The notes under the pieces were generated by a model. That model searched no databases and was not told the DNA's origin. It saw nothing but the letters and a program-made list of their open reading frames with translations. Shown piece by piece: positions 35,306 through 50,548 of a stretch of DNA of 64,000 nucleotides. Location of the stretch: assembly GCA_048013815.1 (NCBI GenBank), contig CM106586.1, forward strand, positions 5,952,001 to 6,016,000, written 5' to 3'. This stretch comes from Setoptus koraiensis. Its lineage: Eukaryota; Arthropoda. Made by a program: the position numbers and the translations under genes. Within the stretch, counting starts at the first letter, position 1. Every line of letters starts with the position of its first letter.

Positions 35306-38300
35306 CTCTCTCGCTGTCTCTGTCGATGCTGATGCTGGCGAATCGCATGCTTTGCCTCACAAACATGGCCTCTCATGACGGAACTGACTCATTTGGACAG
35401 CAATTCCATTGTGCGGTGATTATGCAAACGAGCCTCGACGAACCTAACGAAGGCAGCGGAGTCTTTATTAGTTTATTGGTTCAATCAAGTGCGCTTAGCC
35501 GTAAAGTGGACCGATTAACTCTGCTCGCCGCATTCGAGTCTTCAGTTTCGAATCGTCGGCTTCGAATCTCTGGCTTCGAATCTCAGGCTTCGAGTAACTG
35601 GCTTCGAATGCAATTACGAGCCAGTTGCAGGCCAGTTACAACGGCGATATTTCTAATCGCACAGCCAGCTGACAAGCCGGCATTGTGTGGTCGCACACGG
35701 CGACATTGACTGGTGGTGCCGTGCGAGGCTGACATTTAATCATTGACTGGTGGCTGTTGTCATTGAGACATTGATTTCTGGCTTCTTTTTGTGTCGCTTT
35801 ATTCCATCGCTCACCTGATCACAAATAAGCGATCACACGCTGCTCTATAGCCACTGCACTGTCTGAACTAGCTGCAAAATGTGGCCAGTGTTGGCAGTTA
35901 GTTTGGCCACCGACAATACCGGCCAGAGAGAACCAGAAATTCCTTCTTTTATCTCTTGTGAGCCGTTGCGAGTTAATTGACTTGAGAGTCGCAAGTTGAG
36001 AGACAGTGCAGCGGACACAAAGTAGCGAGTGCAGCTCAAATTGAGGTGGGGTGCCATTGTTAGTGGAACAGATGACAGAGAGCGAGATTGATTGGTTTGG
36101 CTGCGTTGTGCTGGACGCGATTGTTTATATTGGCACAGGTATATATTGTTTATTAGCATCACCAATTTCAGTTTAGCTGGCGTGCTCATTTCCTCGCACG
36201 GTGACATGTCAAACTGGACCACACACTCGCTCGGCTCGACAACGTACCTGTTTGCCATGTTTGGTTGGACTGTCGGCTTGTCGGGCTGTCCGACTGTCCG
36301 ACTGTCCGACTGTCGGAGTGTTGGATTGGTGGACAGTGTCGCGACAATGCTCGGCTGGGACCCCACGGCCCTGGGAATCGACCGGGCTCTTTGGTGAGAT
36401 AATTGTGCAAATTGAGTGAGCCTTCCACTGAAAGGCCTTCAGTCGCTTTTTAACCCGCTGGCCACTGGCGGGCTGCTCGGCTGTTCGGCTGCTCGGCTTA
36501 ATAACAGGCCTCTGAGGTGAGGAGCCCGTCGAAGGGGAGAATTGTTCATGGTGGCACCATGATGCTGCCACAATGCCAGACCAACCAGCCAACACCTTGG
36601 CAAAGAACGCACAAAGTCACAATGGCACAGGTAAACAAGTTGTCAGGCAACCAGCAACTGACCAGTGGCCACCAAACAAACAATTGGCCATTATCATATC
36701 TATACTATAGATACTGTAGATGGTGCTTGAAAATGATAATGGTCACACAAACAACGGACAGTGGACACACACAAACAATTTATTTAATTTAGATTGTTCA
36801 TCATCATCATCAGTATAGCTCAATTATGTGGCCATTCATTATGGCTTTATTCATAGCTCTACAATGGGTCGGTGTGGGATGGTGTGCGCCACTCGTCGTG
36901 TCTATACGGATATAAACACATCAATTACCCGCTGACATTGACACCGAACGTTGACATTGTGCGTTTATTGCCCATTTTCAAACTGCTAGAAACTTTCGAG
37001 TCCAACCAAACTCAAACAAGCGCTGCAAAAGCATCGCCATTCCGCACTCACTGGTCGCTGATAATATCATCGGATAATATCAGCGGATAATATCAGCGGA
37101 CAATATCAACGGCTTCATTAACTCAATAATACAATTAATGAATAGCGCCGCCCACACAACCGCACCGAGCAGCGGGTGGCCGCCGGCCCGAGTCACCGAT
37201 TTTGGGCGGCCCAAGTCAGCGATTTTGGGCGGCCGCCAATCCGCCAATGAATATCCCCGAAAACTACTCATAGCTCGCTTGTTACCTCGCACACCCGCTC
37301 TCCAGTGGCCAAACTGGCCAAACCGACAAAACCGACAAAACCGACAAAACTGGCAAAACACTTCTCAGGTGCCCCCAAATTTCATCTTTGTTTCGGGGAA
37401 AATTGCTTTGGAAAAATCTTTTCGGGTGTGAAATGTTTTCACTGACGATGCGGCCAATAGTTTGGCACGGGCACAAACTAGATTATCTAGTGATCACCGG
37501 CACTGATACTGACTCGATGACTCGCTAACTCACCAACTGTGGCGTGTACAACTATCATGGACCGCTATCAACTGTTATCGCACGTAGCGTCCATGTAGGT
37601 TGCTCGTTATGACAACTTGATCTGACACAAACACAAATCAGTCGGTGGTTGCGACAAATTGTGGCCAACGATGCTGTCAAGTGCCCTTAGTTGTCGATCA
37701 CGGGCAGCCAATTAAAATATTTTATTTTATTCTCAAATAATGTGTGCTCTATAATGAACTGCAATAAGAATTAGCTGCAATGAAAATAGTTGATTCATTC
37801 ATCTGGCAACTTAATTCGGATGTTCGATTGGAATGCTCCAATTTTGATCGCTGTTATGTGATCACAAATGTATATACAACACAATGTATATGACCTATAT
37901 ATGTGATGGTAATGACGCCATTTATAAGATGACAGAGATGAAATGTGCGCAAGTTGGCCTATAATCACCACCATCAATCGCTTAATACTGTTACCGTTAG
38001 ATGAGATTTGGGCATTGTTTAGATGGCAGCGAGTTGAGCACTTCAACTGCATGCCAGCATAACAACAACATCGGTTATATCGGGTCAATGACCAACACTG
38101 TTGTTTACTATCAAAGTTTTTGTTGAATATATTATAATATAAACATTATTAATTCACCTGTCCTGTTGCGCAATGTGCGACTCACACACATTTGCCTGCC
38201 TCTAATTGCACACACAAACTATATCGGCGCACCGGCCGCTAGGTGGCTCAATTGGTGACCCTATATAGTATTTGGAGTACAGTGGCATACATTGTACTGT

Positions 38301-41212
38301 ACGTGTAATAATATAATAATATTATTATATATATCAACTACTGGCGTACCAGCAACCAGATATCGGGCCAATATATAGCCAGTATAATATATAATATTAG
38401 TATAGTATTGGCACACAGAGATTGTTGCGTCATCTATCATGATTAGATAAGGTCGTTAAGGTGTAAATAAAGCGAGACGATTCGATAAGCGTTTTATCAT
38501 GCTATGTTATTGGCATGATGATATGCTGTTATGTTGTTGATAAATTTGCTTTTATTTTCATTCCCATGTCGTCCTATGCTACTACTCACACATGTATGAC
38601 GCAATGTACACATGTATACATTACGTAATTGCATTAAATTGTTGAGACGACAAGATACTAACTGATGCAATCATAAAGTCATTATTATATTAGCGTTAGC
38701 AGTGATTGTGTTGTACATACATGTAATATGCATTGCGCAATAATAAACGACGACGACGATGATGGTGCAATGAGATCTGATTGCATCTATTTGATGTGAC
38801 TTGCTGACTGGCTTTATTGTGAGTTGTCTAGCCAACAGGCAAGTTTATGGTCACTATTGCCACTGTACATTTGCTATTTGTAGGTAATGATAATAATGAC
38901 AGCGGCAAGTTAACAATGGACAATCGTCAGTCGTTGTTCTTTGCGCTCCAATCGACAGCGGAGCCTTTGTTTGCTGGCTCGCAATCATCACTTAGCTTCG
39001 ATCATTCGGCTATTATGTTATTGCGAGGCCCAAACAGCAGCCAAATAATAACAGCGACAACGACAACGACAACTGCCACTACCAGCAAGCGTAACAATGC
39101 ATCCGATCATGTTCTTTATGATGTCTATCATTATATTGCTCCCACCTGTCGGTGTGTGTCGAACACAAGACGACGGCTTGCAACGAAATTCCTTGTGTTT
39201 ATATCTGTTGACATGATAATCACTAAATTGTGTTTGTCTCGTGCGAACAACATAAACTGACTGGCAATTTTTGCATAACAGTGACGAAAAATTCCTACAC
39301 TGACAAGGAAACCCCAAACTCGGATTAGGCTCTCGTTAGTCTATTAGTATTAGTGCTGGCTATGTCGACACACACACTGACAACTAATACAACTGAAAAT
39401 GGGTCCATATTCGTGAATTTTTCAGCCACACGACTCGCGCAATATCTGTGCGTATCTACTCTGCAAAAGCAGACACTCGAAGCGCACTATTTTGTGCAAC
39501 AGCAACAATTTTCTAGAAAACTAAAAAAGTGGCTTCGCAAAATGTTGGAAAATGTTCGCTTCGGTTCGGATAGGATCGGATAATTCAAGCGAGCCAGTCT
39601 GTCAGTTGCGCTGACAACATACATTATCTAACGAGCATTGTAATTGAGGTTTATCACTTGGCCAAGTTGTTTGTGTGAGTGTCATCTAACAGTTGTTATA
39701 TTGCACGGCATGACGACGGTCGATTTGGCGACAGTGCAAACAGTGCCGAGTTATGCAATAAACAAACAAACAAACTGACAGACAAACAAATCAGTTTTGG
39801 TCGCAATTCACACACACACACACGACACAAGCCAGCATTAAAGGGCCATTAGTCATGCCCATGCAACAATCGCTGGTTGTTAGAGGCGCGCGGGCGATCG
39901 AAATGTTATTTCGATTGACTTTACTCAATACTCATTGATCAATATTACATCATGAGACACTCAGTTGCGAGACAACACACACACACACACACACAACTGA
40001 CAATAAGATTGGTCATGTCAATTTTGCATCATCGATTCAATAGACTGGCCGGCAATGGGCGCACATTTGACAAGACAATGACATTTGGGACCCCTATCAA
40101 ATGGCCGTTCCCATAACGGGCGCCCCCAATTTGGTCGTATCTATTTATTTGACTGTGACTGATGTGATCGTTACGTGACGTTTGCAGTTGATGTTTGTTG
40201 TGATATGTGTGTTGTGTCAACTAAACTATGCGAGCTAACTAGCAATAATTACAAACGATGCCATTTGGCACAACATGAAACATGTACAATGTACAATAAT
40301 ACAATGCACAATAATGTACAATATACATGTAGACTGGACAATATTTGCGCAATATTGACCACACGATAAACCGTTAAATTAACTGACCGTCATTTGTGTG
40401 GCCATGATAATGTCCGCTCAACAACTGGCCCCATTGACAACTGCAAGCGGGGCCATTGGCATGTGTCAACTGCTGCAACGGGATCTCAATTTAATCTTAT
40501 CGGCTCACAGTCACACTTAATGGCCTATTTATCTAGCTGTTCATCGTGGCAGCACGGTGGCCAACCAGATAAATAGATAGATAATATTTGTCTAGCCTGA
40601 CTAACCACTGCAAGTGTTGTTCGGACCGGAAGTAACTATATATAGTATATACAGTATATGTAATAGAGTGCGCAAAATAGAGAGAAGATGGCAGCCGAGA
40701 TAACGGTCACTAATGACCAATGACGTTACTGGCCACTGGCACACAGATTGCGACGTCTGTGTATTGCGCAATTATTTCGCATTATGTCTTTTGGGCCAAT
40801 TTTTAGTTTGTCACTCCGCCACCAGAGGCACGAACCGGCAGTCAGTATGGTTTGGTGAGTGTGCCGGCGAGCAACACTTATTTTGTTGCGCAAACCGTTT
40901 ATTTGGTATCGTAAACTGTCGCCATTCTCACAGCACCCAAAGCGCCAATATATCAACTTGAGCGATTGTTCATGGCTTGTCATGGCCTTGCGTTGACATG
41001 TTGCCGTGTGTTGCGCGACACGGAGCCCATTTACTGGCTACTTTCTGACTGACAACTTGTCAGCGACAACCAACCCGCCGCCAAAATGCCGTAACCTGGC
41101 ACGGGCATTTTGAAGCGGCGGGCCCCGTGGTGTTGTTGTCGTCACGATCGATTTACGAGCGCCCACTGGCCAACTGGCGGCAATGGGGTAAGTTAGTTAC
41201 TGGCCACTTCCA

Positions 41213-41325
41213 ATGGTTTTGGCCAGTTGACAGTGGCCAGTTGACAGTGGCCAGTTGACAGTGGCCAGTTGACAGTGGCCAGTTGACAGTGGCCAGTTGA
41301 CAGTGGCCAGTTGACAGTGGCCAGT
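41213..41325. repeat. 14-bp minisatellite
   Basis: About eight near-perfect copies of GGCCAGTTGACAGT. The flanks contain related GGCCA and CCAGTGG words. Confidence 0.9.
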
Positions 41326-42516
41326 GGTCGACGAATGGCCAGCAAAACCCGACACACAGGCCATAATTAATTAGCCTCGCTACCTTGCGTGAGCGGGCCA
41401 ACTTTCCCAGGGGCCCCGCCGGTGCCAACAAAAGCGGGCACAAATCTGTTCGCCATGCTTATCCCCGTTCAGTATGATAATGCCCACTGACTGGCAGTGG
41501 AGCCGTACGATACGGCGCTGAGATGATCGCCCAAATGATAGCCAGATAATGGTCAGCGCTGTTTGGGCGACCATCGGGCGACGAGCGGCGCAAGTTGTGC
41601 AAGTCACCTGCCCGTCGAATTCAATCAATAAGTTGCTACAATCCGTTCGCGGGCACTCGTCGCTTCACTGCGACGATATGGAATAAAATGGCATGAAATG
41701 GGATAAAATGAGACGAACAGTGGACGATGATGTTGGCTTTGGCGGTTGGTGCGCCGGGCCGGCCAGCAGCAAACAATGGGGTCGCGCAAACGAGAGCAAG
41801 CGTCAGCGAGAGGAGCAAGGGTTCGCTTGCAAAAAAAGAGTTTTCTTGCCAGCGTGTCTAATTGCTATCACACATCACAATTATAAGCGACAGCGAGAGA
41901 GATCAAAACAGGTCAATTGACATATTGTTGTTGTTTATCCATCACTAATTTGCATATACACTGGGCGCACCCTCACTAACACACAAAAAAGCCCAGCCTG
42001 CTCCATATATGCAAAGTAGGCATTGTTATATGCAAATCAGATCAAATGGGCGAAATGGGCAAAATGGGCAAAATGGGGCTGCCGGCAGGTTTATCGATCG
42101 TTTGCATTGGACCTTTCACTTTCACTCTCGCTGTCACTATCGCTGTCACTCTGGCTATGTTCACTCGACTTGCGCTGTCATTTGATGGCAGCTTTGATGA
42201 CTTTTAGCCGTGTGCCCATTAGTTGGCTGGCTCCAATGCGACAACAAACAAACAACGGCAGCGCCAGTGATCATTCTATCGATAAACACGATCTATAAAT
42301 AAACTAGAGCGTGTCTCGCAAGTGATGGCGCGAGTCACTTTGCCAGCGCAAAATCACTTTCGCTTTTAATTAGATGGTCGCTCACTGGGTCGCCTCGGTC
42401 AGTCAAACACAATTGGAGCCACTAATTGGTTTGCGCGCACTTTGCAGCCACTAATTGGGCCCACTTACTTAGGCCCCACGACAGTGGTCATTGTTGTTGG
42501 TTGGCAAGGTTTGTCG

Positions 42517-42517
42517 C

Positions 42518-42565
<48 letters not shown>
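42517..42565. repeat. GTT trinucleotide microsatellite
   Basis: About 16 GTT units in intergenic sequence. Confidence 0.9.
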
Positions 42566-44065
42566 CGTTGTTGTCATGACAACAACGCCAGCGACAATGA
42601 TGGACAGTGACGGACGGCGTGCTCGTGCCAATGTCACTGTCGCTGCCGGCTACCCGACGCTAATTTCTCTGTTGGCCCCGAGCTAGCGGTCGTTAGAGCG
42701 GCCAGTTGGCGCGACCAGGCCAATTCGCGATGCTCTCAGCAGTGCATCTCACACACTGACAACAACCTGTGAGCGATTGGCCCCGATCGTCAGATCGCCA
42801 GTGTGGAACGGCTGGCAATATTGGCACAATATCATATCAATCAATATCATCACAATATATGAAGCACAATACTGGATGAGGCGCGTGTAAATATCCCAAT
42901 GGCGGGCGCTATGACGGGCAAGGCCAATATAGGTGGCGCTAATTGATGTCTGGAAATGTTTCAATTTAAATGGTGCTAGTCATAATGACGATGATATCGC
43001 ATTTTGATATTAAGCTCATTATTGCTGCCAGCAATGAGCGGGACAGTGTTAAAAAGGGCCACGTTTGGCAGCGTTTGGTACTGACTTGTTCGGACTTGAC
43101 TTTTGTGCGCTGCCGGTGGGTATGACAACACCGACAACAACAATTAGCCAAAAATTAGTGCCATTGTTTATTGGCACTTGATGCTTGCCGGCCAACAGTC
43201 GCTTGTTATTGTCGATGGGTCGGTTATGGCCAGAATCGGGCCACATAAACAATGACAAGCGGCACAGGTAAGTGCCGAAAAGAGAGGAATGACTTTGCAG
43301 CAGCTTGCGGCCAATTCACCTTTGGCGCAATTAATGAGCGTAACGAATGGTCAGTTGTTGGCCGGTTGTTGCTTCGTTTGGCTCTCTCTTCGTTTGAGAC
43401 GGGCCGCCAAAGGATGGGCAGCACACACGCGTTGTGTTATTTATAATTCCATATCCATGATATTATTATTATCATTATATATCAATTATATTCAATGTCT
43501 CACCTCTGGCCATCGAGCAAATTCGTGCGCCGGCCAGAGGCAAACAGGGGGTCAGGTCTCGCTTTTGCGGCCGTTGTGTCAACTGGCCAAATCAGGCAAA
43601 CAGCAACTAGCATTTGTCGTGTGTCGCTTACAGTGATACTGTTTGTGACTCTACATACTTGTGATTGTGTGATATTATTTGAATATATCACTGATATATT
43701 CCAATACAATATTCCAATGTGATATCCACATGATGACACTATCCACACAACAGCGATATCCACACCACAGCGATATCCACACAACAGCGATATCCACACG
43801 ACAGCAATATCCGTGAATATTGTCATGAGGCGACAACGACAATAATTGCACTTATTAATTGCCTGTTTATCCGCTAGTGGCACACCAGCGTTGTCGAGCA
43901 GGGCGTCTACTAACGACAACAAGCGGCCTATCATGCTGAGATAATCACACACTATCCATGGCCAACAGGGCGATATGTGTGCGATATGTGTGCGATATGG
44001 GATTGCGCAGTGCGGGCCACATTTGTTGCGAGCCACCCACATGAAGCGGCAATTTTATCGCTAGG

Positions 44066-44089
44066 TTATCGCTAGGCGCCTAGCGATAA
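44066..44089. repeat. 24-bp perfect palindrome
   Basis: TTATCGCTAGGC followed immediately by its exact reverse complement. A third copy of TTATCGCTAGG lies directly upstream at about 44055-44065. Confidence 0.88.
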
Positions 44090-44169
44090 AGCCTCGTAGC
44101 GGCGGGCAATTAAACGCCAGGCTGCTTTTTAAGTTGCTGCAGCCGAACGCGAACAGCCGAAGAGTCGCC

Positions 44170-44242
44170 GAGGAGTCGCTGAGAGTCGCTGAGAGTCGCT
44201 GAGAGTCGCTGAGAGTCGCCGAGAGTCGCTGAGAGTCGCTGA
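44170..44242. repeat. 10-bp minisatellite
   Basis: About seven copies of GAGAGTCGCT with single-base variants. Confidence 0.85.
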
Positions 44243-45504
44243 AAAGTGTATTAATCATAATGTTGTATCATCGTCTCGTTGCGTCGTGGCAGCGAAAGTA
44301 ATTAATATTTTATTGTGTCGTCGCTAACTAACTATCGCCAACGACGCCAACTGGCAGTGTCAGTGCGCCGATCAGTCTCTGTTGATAAGACCATAATGAC
44401 TTTGCCACTTGTGTTGTCTGTAATTGTTAGCGGCGGCTTGCAAGTGTGGCGCAAATTGGATCGAACAGGCCAATTTGAGCAATTTTGCCAATTTGAGCAA
44501 TTGACACGACGCGGCTCACAGACTCGATGCGCTTGATTGGTGGCGTGGGCGCGCAAATTAGATCATGTCGCCAGTGGGAAGCCACGGTGTTATTAGTCAG
44601 TTTATTGGGCGTACGCTGGCTCAATACTCATCGCATACTGTGTCGCATAAAGTCGGATTGTGTCGCATATTGTCGTATTGTCTCAATATTGTTGATACTC
44701 ATGGTGTGTCGCTGTGGTTGTGGCGAGACAGTTTGCGCACGAACGATTATCACTGGATTACTGTCGCTGTCGTTATTGTTGTTGTTGTTGTTGTTGTTAT
44801 ATAACTCGATGGCTCGTTATGTGTAATTGTGTCGTCTTGCATGTCGTTCATTATTGTCTCATCACTATCAATAGAAAATGATGGCCAATTTACAATAGTC
44901 GCACTTATACTGTCACTGTTGTGCGCGCCCACGCCAAGACGCAATTACCATCATTATGCGCTCGAGCCCGAGCTACAGCTAACTAAAATATTAATTACTG
45001 TCACCACACTAATGAATATATTATACGAATATATGTGCACATGATGCGCGCTAATAATAATGTGACAAATGTGCAAAAGATGGTTATTTTTTGCTCCCAT
45101 TGGGCCCGCCTTGTGGCTTGCAGTTGGCCAATTGTCGCTTTGTTTGTTTGTTTGCTTGTTTGCGGCTCACTGGCTCACTGACTGGCTCACTGACTGCAAA
45201 AAGTGACACTAATAATGGCAACTAATAGTGATCGCAACAGTCAGATAACACACTCAATCGCATTAACTGCCAACAGCCAGTTGCTGGCACAACTACACAA
45301 CAGATAATCTTGTTTATTAGCATATGCCATTAGTAGGCACACGACTGCTCGTCGTCGACGTTAATTAATGTCCTTGTTGTTGCTGTTGGCGTAAGTGTGA
45401 TGTCATCAGTCGCCCATGTTGAAGCCAAAGTCGCCATGCAAACCCACAGTTAGCGAGACACACACTGACCAAACTGGCGCCCATCAATCGGCCATTCGCA
45501 GTCG

Positions 45505-45590
45505 ATATAATGCGACACGATGATATGCGACACGATGATATGCGACACGATGATATGCGACACGATAATATGCGACACGATGATATGTGA
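45505..45590. repeat. 15-bp minisatellite
   Basis: Five to six copies of GATGATATGCGACAC, one carrying GATAATATG. Confidence 0.85.
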
Positions 45591-46744
45591 CGCCATGCGA
45601 ATAACCCATAACTCACAAGTCGAGCTCACTGGCTATATTCATAACTATTTATAACTGTATTTATAACAGTGTTAACAGCTCAAATGAGCGCCCCACACCG
45701 GCGAAACGGGCAAAAAATGGCGCCCAACTAAGAGCCCAACTGCGAGCCCAACTGCGAGCCCAACTGCGAGCAGTGTAAAAAGTGGCCCTCATTAGCATAT
45801 TCGCTGGCTTTTGCTGGTTTTTATTATTGATGCGATTTAGCGATTTGCGATTTGCGAATTAGTCGATCGGTGGCCGTTCAATTGCAGCTTAGCGGGCAGC
45901 TTATTGGGCGTTAGCTGTTGTCACCACTAGGTGCGCTGTTTATATTGTATTATTATGTTATATTAATTTCATTTCATTAATTCATTTAATGGCGCAAATT
46001 TATTTAAGCTCTATTACAGCGAGGTGGCGCCTCTGTGGCATAGTATATACTATAGCGACAGTGTTAAGTGACAATGTTGAATATCCGCGAATCGCCATCA
46101 CGAGCAAACAACTAGCGGCGATAGTCGATACTAGTTTATGTCGATACTAGTTTATGTCGATACTATGGCTCGGCGATAGGCAAAATTAATATTCGCAATG
46201 GGACTACTATACACAATACAATACACAATACAATACACAATACAATAGACAGGGCACTGCAAGTAAGTTGCATCATCAACTACTGACTACGCATATCAAC
46301 TTGTGAGCTACAACTATACAATGTTGGCGGCTTAATGAGTGAGTTAACAGTGAGCCAAAGGGGGACCCACCGCTGCGTCAGCGGGGCTGAGTCAGGCCGT
46401 TGGGCGCCACCTATGCTTGCCATCGCTTAACTGTGTTTACCTATTTAACTGTGACCCGGCTATCAACTGATCGACTGATGGGCCAATCAATGGGCCATGA
46501 TATTGATTGGCTGCGCACCTCGACGACAGCACTACATGAGCAAGTTGCCAGTTTGTTGTTACGTAATAAAACAGAATTAACATTCATATGATTGCGCGTT
46601 GACTTGACTCGACTTGAAGTCTTGTTATAATGCAATGAGCGAGATAAGTTGATCGGGTCTCGCATTGCTTGAGCCGCCTCGTTTGAGCGATGCTCTCAAT
46701 TGGGCCAACTTTAAATGGGCCAGCTTAGGGCCGATTTGGTTTTT

Positions 46745-46800
46745 TCCGCTCACTCGCTGCTCACTCGCTGCTCACTCGCTGCTCACTCGCTGCTCGCTGT
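46745..46800. repeat. 11-bp minisatellite
   Basis: Four to five copies of GCTCACTCGCT. Confidence 0.85.
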
Positions 46801-47406
46801 GCAACAACAATATGCGATACAGCCGGATAATATGCGGATAATGCAAGCCCGATAATAATAACAATAATAGTAGTAGTAATACCATGGCTAGTATACATTG
46901 AAATAATGGCGCGATAATGCGTTGCCAGTTTGGCGCCAATAATCAACTGCAATAATCAACGCAACTGCAGCCAGCCAGTCGGCCGACTCGGCCGCGTCGG
47001 GCCAGTCGGGCCAGACGGGCCAATGCGGCCAATAATCCGGCCCGGCTACAGCTGACACTAAAACAGGCGGCGCTGCAACTTGTTTTCGTCGCTATTACTA
47101 CCGTTATAAGTTATCGCTGATGCATTCGATTTATTCGCGCCAACGTCGCGTGTTGGGGGCGAGCAACAAGCCCGGCAGCAACTTGGAGCGCCGCTGTTAT
47201 CGCTCGTTAAAACCGCCAGCCAAGCAACGGCCAAGCAGCCGAACAACAACCGAACAACAACCGAACAACCACCAAACAACAGATTGCACAGGTAACTTAT
47301 AACGGCGCTGGCTTACTGGCCTATATAGAGCCGGCCTCAGCTGCTGCTCACACATTACGTTACGTTTATGTGGTGCGTTTACGAGTTCACCGCTGCCCTG
47401 TCGCCC

Positions 47407-47530
<124 letters not shown>

Positions 47531-48986
47531 GGCTGGCGCTGATGATGGCGACCGGAATGTTGCAACTTAATTGTTTTGGCCGCCATCGCAAAAGTCCTGC
47601 TCCCTCGGGCCGACGATACCTGCTGACGGACTTGTGAGCAGTGGCGCGTTTATGACGAGATGATTGGCCGCATTAGGCCGACCTATATCATCATCAGCTG
47701 ACTCTTTATCGGCTCAATGCTGCTCGCCGGCATGTCCGGTTCGTCGGCCAACCAGGTGATGCGCAGGCGCAGCCTGTAGGTAACAGGCTAATGGGCAGCT
47801 AATGGGCACCATCAATACAATGCAATCAAAAGCTGGCTTGTGTAGCTGGCCATTTAGACTTGTGCGTGTCCGTTTTGATGATGCAACAACAGTGTTGCGT
47901 AACTGGCCAAACAAGGCCAACACAAACAATTGGGTCTGAATGCCACTTGTTGTTGGCAATAAAATCTCTCTAGCTCGCTTGGCATAATAATATTCTCAAT
48001 TTGTGCCGGCTCGGTCAGCTCACGTCAGCAGTGTCCGTTGAATCAGGCGCCTATTTGTTTGCTGTTCTATATATTATTATGAGTTCGATAGCGTCCGATC
48101 GAGCTGGCCAGCGATCAGAATGATCACTCGCAAACAGTGGCTACCAATGGCAGCAGTGCCCATGATGACGCGAATAAATGCTAATGTTATTGCGTAATTA
48201 TAAGAAGCGAGCGCCAGCAGCAAACAAAATCATCATTTATAGTCATAGTTTATTAAATCTATGGCTCAATTATCGGCTGATGAATGGCCTCTGCCGCCAG
48301 CGACCACCATCGGCAATAAAAGTCGCTGTAGTTGTTGTTGTTGTTGTTGTTGCCGCTGCTGTCGCTGTTATATCTCGGCCTCACATTGACTCGCGAGCCA
48401 GTGTAATTGCCGCTGTTATCATTATCTGTGCCATCATCAGACATAACCGTTCCAATTGTCGGCGAGCTAGGCAAACGAGCGAGGAGCCCATTGCACTCAA
48501 TTGGGTCCATCATCAAATTGATGAATTGCCCCTTCCAATGCCATAATACAAGCCACACGCTGGCGATCGATTTCAGTCGCTCGTTCGATTGGGTGCGCGT
48601 TACGATGGGCGAGTAATAACCAGATAAGTAGTAGTATAGGCGAGTTGCATCTAGCCAGCTTGACAGCAATTCAATCCGAGATATATCAACGGTGCACAGA
48701 TCAACGGGGGGTTGGCCTTCATGGGGCACCCAACAACTGCGAATACAAAGGGTGCCCAAAAACTGAGAACAGTTGTGGCGGGCACATTTGAAGCGATTTT
48801 TACGCGCCACTTTGTGATGCGTTCATAGTCGGTAATAGCATTGCTATTATAACAAAGGACAATCAGCGAGCAAGATTGGCGACAAACGACAATTGCTGGC
48901 AATATTATCACATATTACGAACTAATCAACTGTTTGTGGGGGCGCTGGCCAGTTCATTATCTGAGCCAGTTTCGCGACGACAGTGC

Positions 48987-49885
48987 GACTGAATGGCAGA
49001 AAAGTCTCCTCTAATTATACATTCCAGTCCAATATCAGCTAAAGTCACCTGTTCAAGCGACTCTAGCAACTCGGGCTGCTCTGGCCATTTTGCCTCATTG
49101 ATTGATCGACCATAATAGGCAATAAAACAAAATGGACAGCTAATTAAATGCACATGTGCACTGACCAGGTGAGTGTTGGCTACAATTAAGGGCCAATGTT
49201 GTAATCGCTGTGCGATGGTGAGTACATTTGAATGGCATTTGACTTTGATTTTAGTTAGTGTCGTTGTCTGATGTTGTTGTTGATTGTTGTTGGCTCGGCT
49301 CGCTTTGAGTCGATGGCCTATAGAGTGGCCTCAATGGCGAGATTTCCCATGAGATGTTGGCACATCTATTCGCAAACGAATCCAACGAAAACAATTGAGA
49401 TATATATGTATTGTTTATATGTTGTTTATATATGATCAACGACGTGAGCCAATAAACAAGGAGAGAAAAAACGTTGCGCTGTATAGCTCGTGTTTGGGTC
49501 ATGTTCAGCCATGTTTAGCCGTGTTTGGCATTTGACGCGAGTGACTGTGAAAATGTGTGTCGGTCAGAAGTGACAGAGAATCGCTAAACGATGATGATAA
49601 AGGTATGATGATGAGATGATAGATAAATGATGGGCCAATTAGGCCCAATAGCCCGCCGAAACAATTGCAATTGATCGCGGGGGCGGCAACACATCAAAAA
49701 ACAACAACTTGCTACAACAAAACAAATTATTGCTGATTGCTGATTGTTGCTCGTCGCTGATTGTTGCTTGTTTCTTGTTGTTTGCATGTTGCCGACTGTC
49801 ATATAATCAAGGTAATAATGGCAATCACTCATACTGTTTATGTTTGCTTGCACGCTCACAACACGCCCGATAACAACTTGCTATA
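48987..49885. repeat. ~0.9-kb direct repeat, copy 1 (downstream of cyclase)
   Basis: Near-identical to 53567-54484 in the same orientation, at a constant offset of 4599 bases over most of its length with only scattered substitutions. The first ~80 bases are more diverged and contain indels. It has no recognisable coding or transposon signature. It lies 3' of the cyclase stop codon, while copy 2 lies in a cyclase intron. Confidence 0.9.
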
Positions 49886-50548
49886 ACTCGTAGTCATTGA
49901 ATGCTCAAACGCGCACAGTGTCAGACAAAATGTAAAACAATCAATTAATTAATTAATTGTTAGCTGTAAACATGACGATGGCCGCCGACTGGTCAACTGA
50001 ACTGTTAGTACTTATAGTCGCTCATAGAGGCACTGATTGTGTGCCAACATAAACACGCATAAACACGTGTAAACTCATGTAAACTAGATCATCTGATTGC
50101 AAAACTATCCCGGCGCAGCGTTTCTTCGATCCGACGCTGCATCTTTTGTTGGTGAATGCTAAACGGGGGCCATCACCGCCGACAACTTACCTGGTGAACC
50201 TAGTTTGCACATGATTGCACAATAACGATAATGATTCTCAGCATAGCCAAACGACATTTTGTCAGCAAACATTGTTATTATTTATTGGCATGATTACTAA
50301 AATTGGCCCACTATTATGACACTACCACATATAATGTATAATAATATATGTGAGTATGTGTAGTGGTCAATGGTGGTCGTCATGGTGATACAATACTGTA
50401 ATCATATCTCATATTGTGTGTGCATATCTGTCACAATGATAATATTGATTGCGTCATGATTGTCATTCGTTGATTAGTGTTTTGTTGATCTTACTTGTTA
50501 GTCTTTAGTTAATCAGTGTGGCCAATCGGCCAAGGTGACTTGTCATCA

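Noticed and set aside
35540-35620. GGCTTCGAATCTC words resembling a tRNA T-arm
   Set aside because: The word recurs in tandem (GGCTTCGAATC, GGCTTCGAGTA) without acceptor, D or anticodon stems, so it is a small repeat.
41213-41325. CRISPR-like regular array
   Set aside because: Units are 14 bp with no spacers; this is a minisatellite in a eukaryotic genome.
48926-49153. Frame beginning with [14 protein letters not shown], present also at 53519-53752
   Set aside because: It is kept in both places because the DNA is a near-identical repeat. It has no family match, and copy 2 lies inside a cyclase intron.
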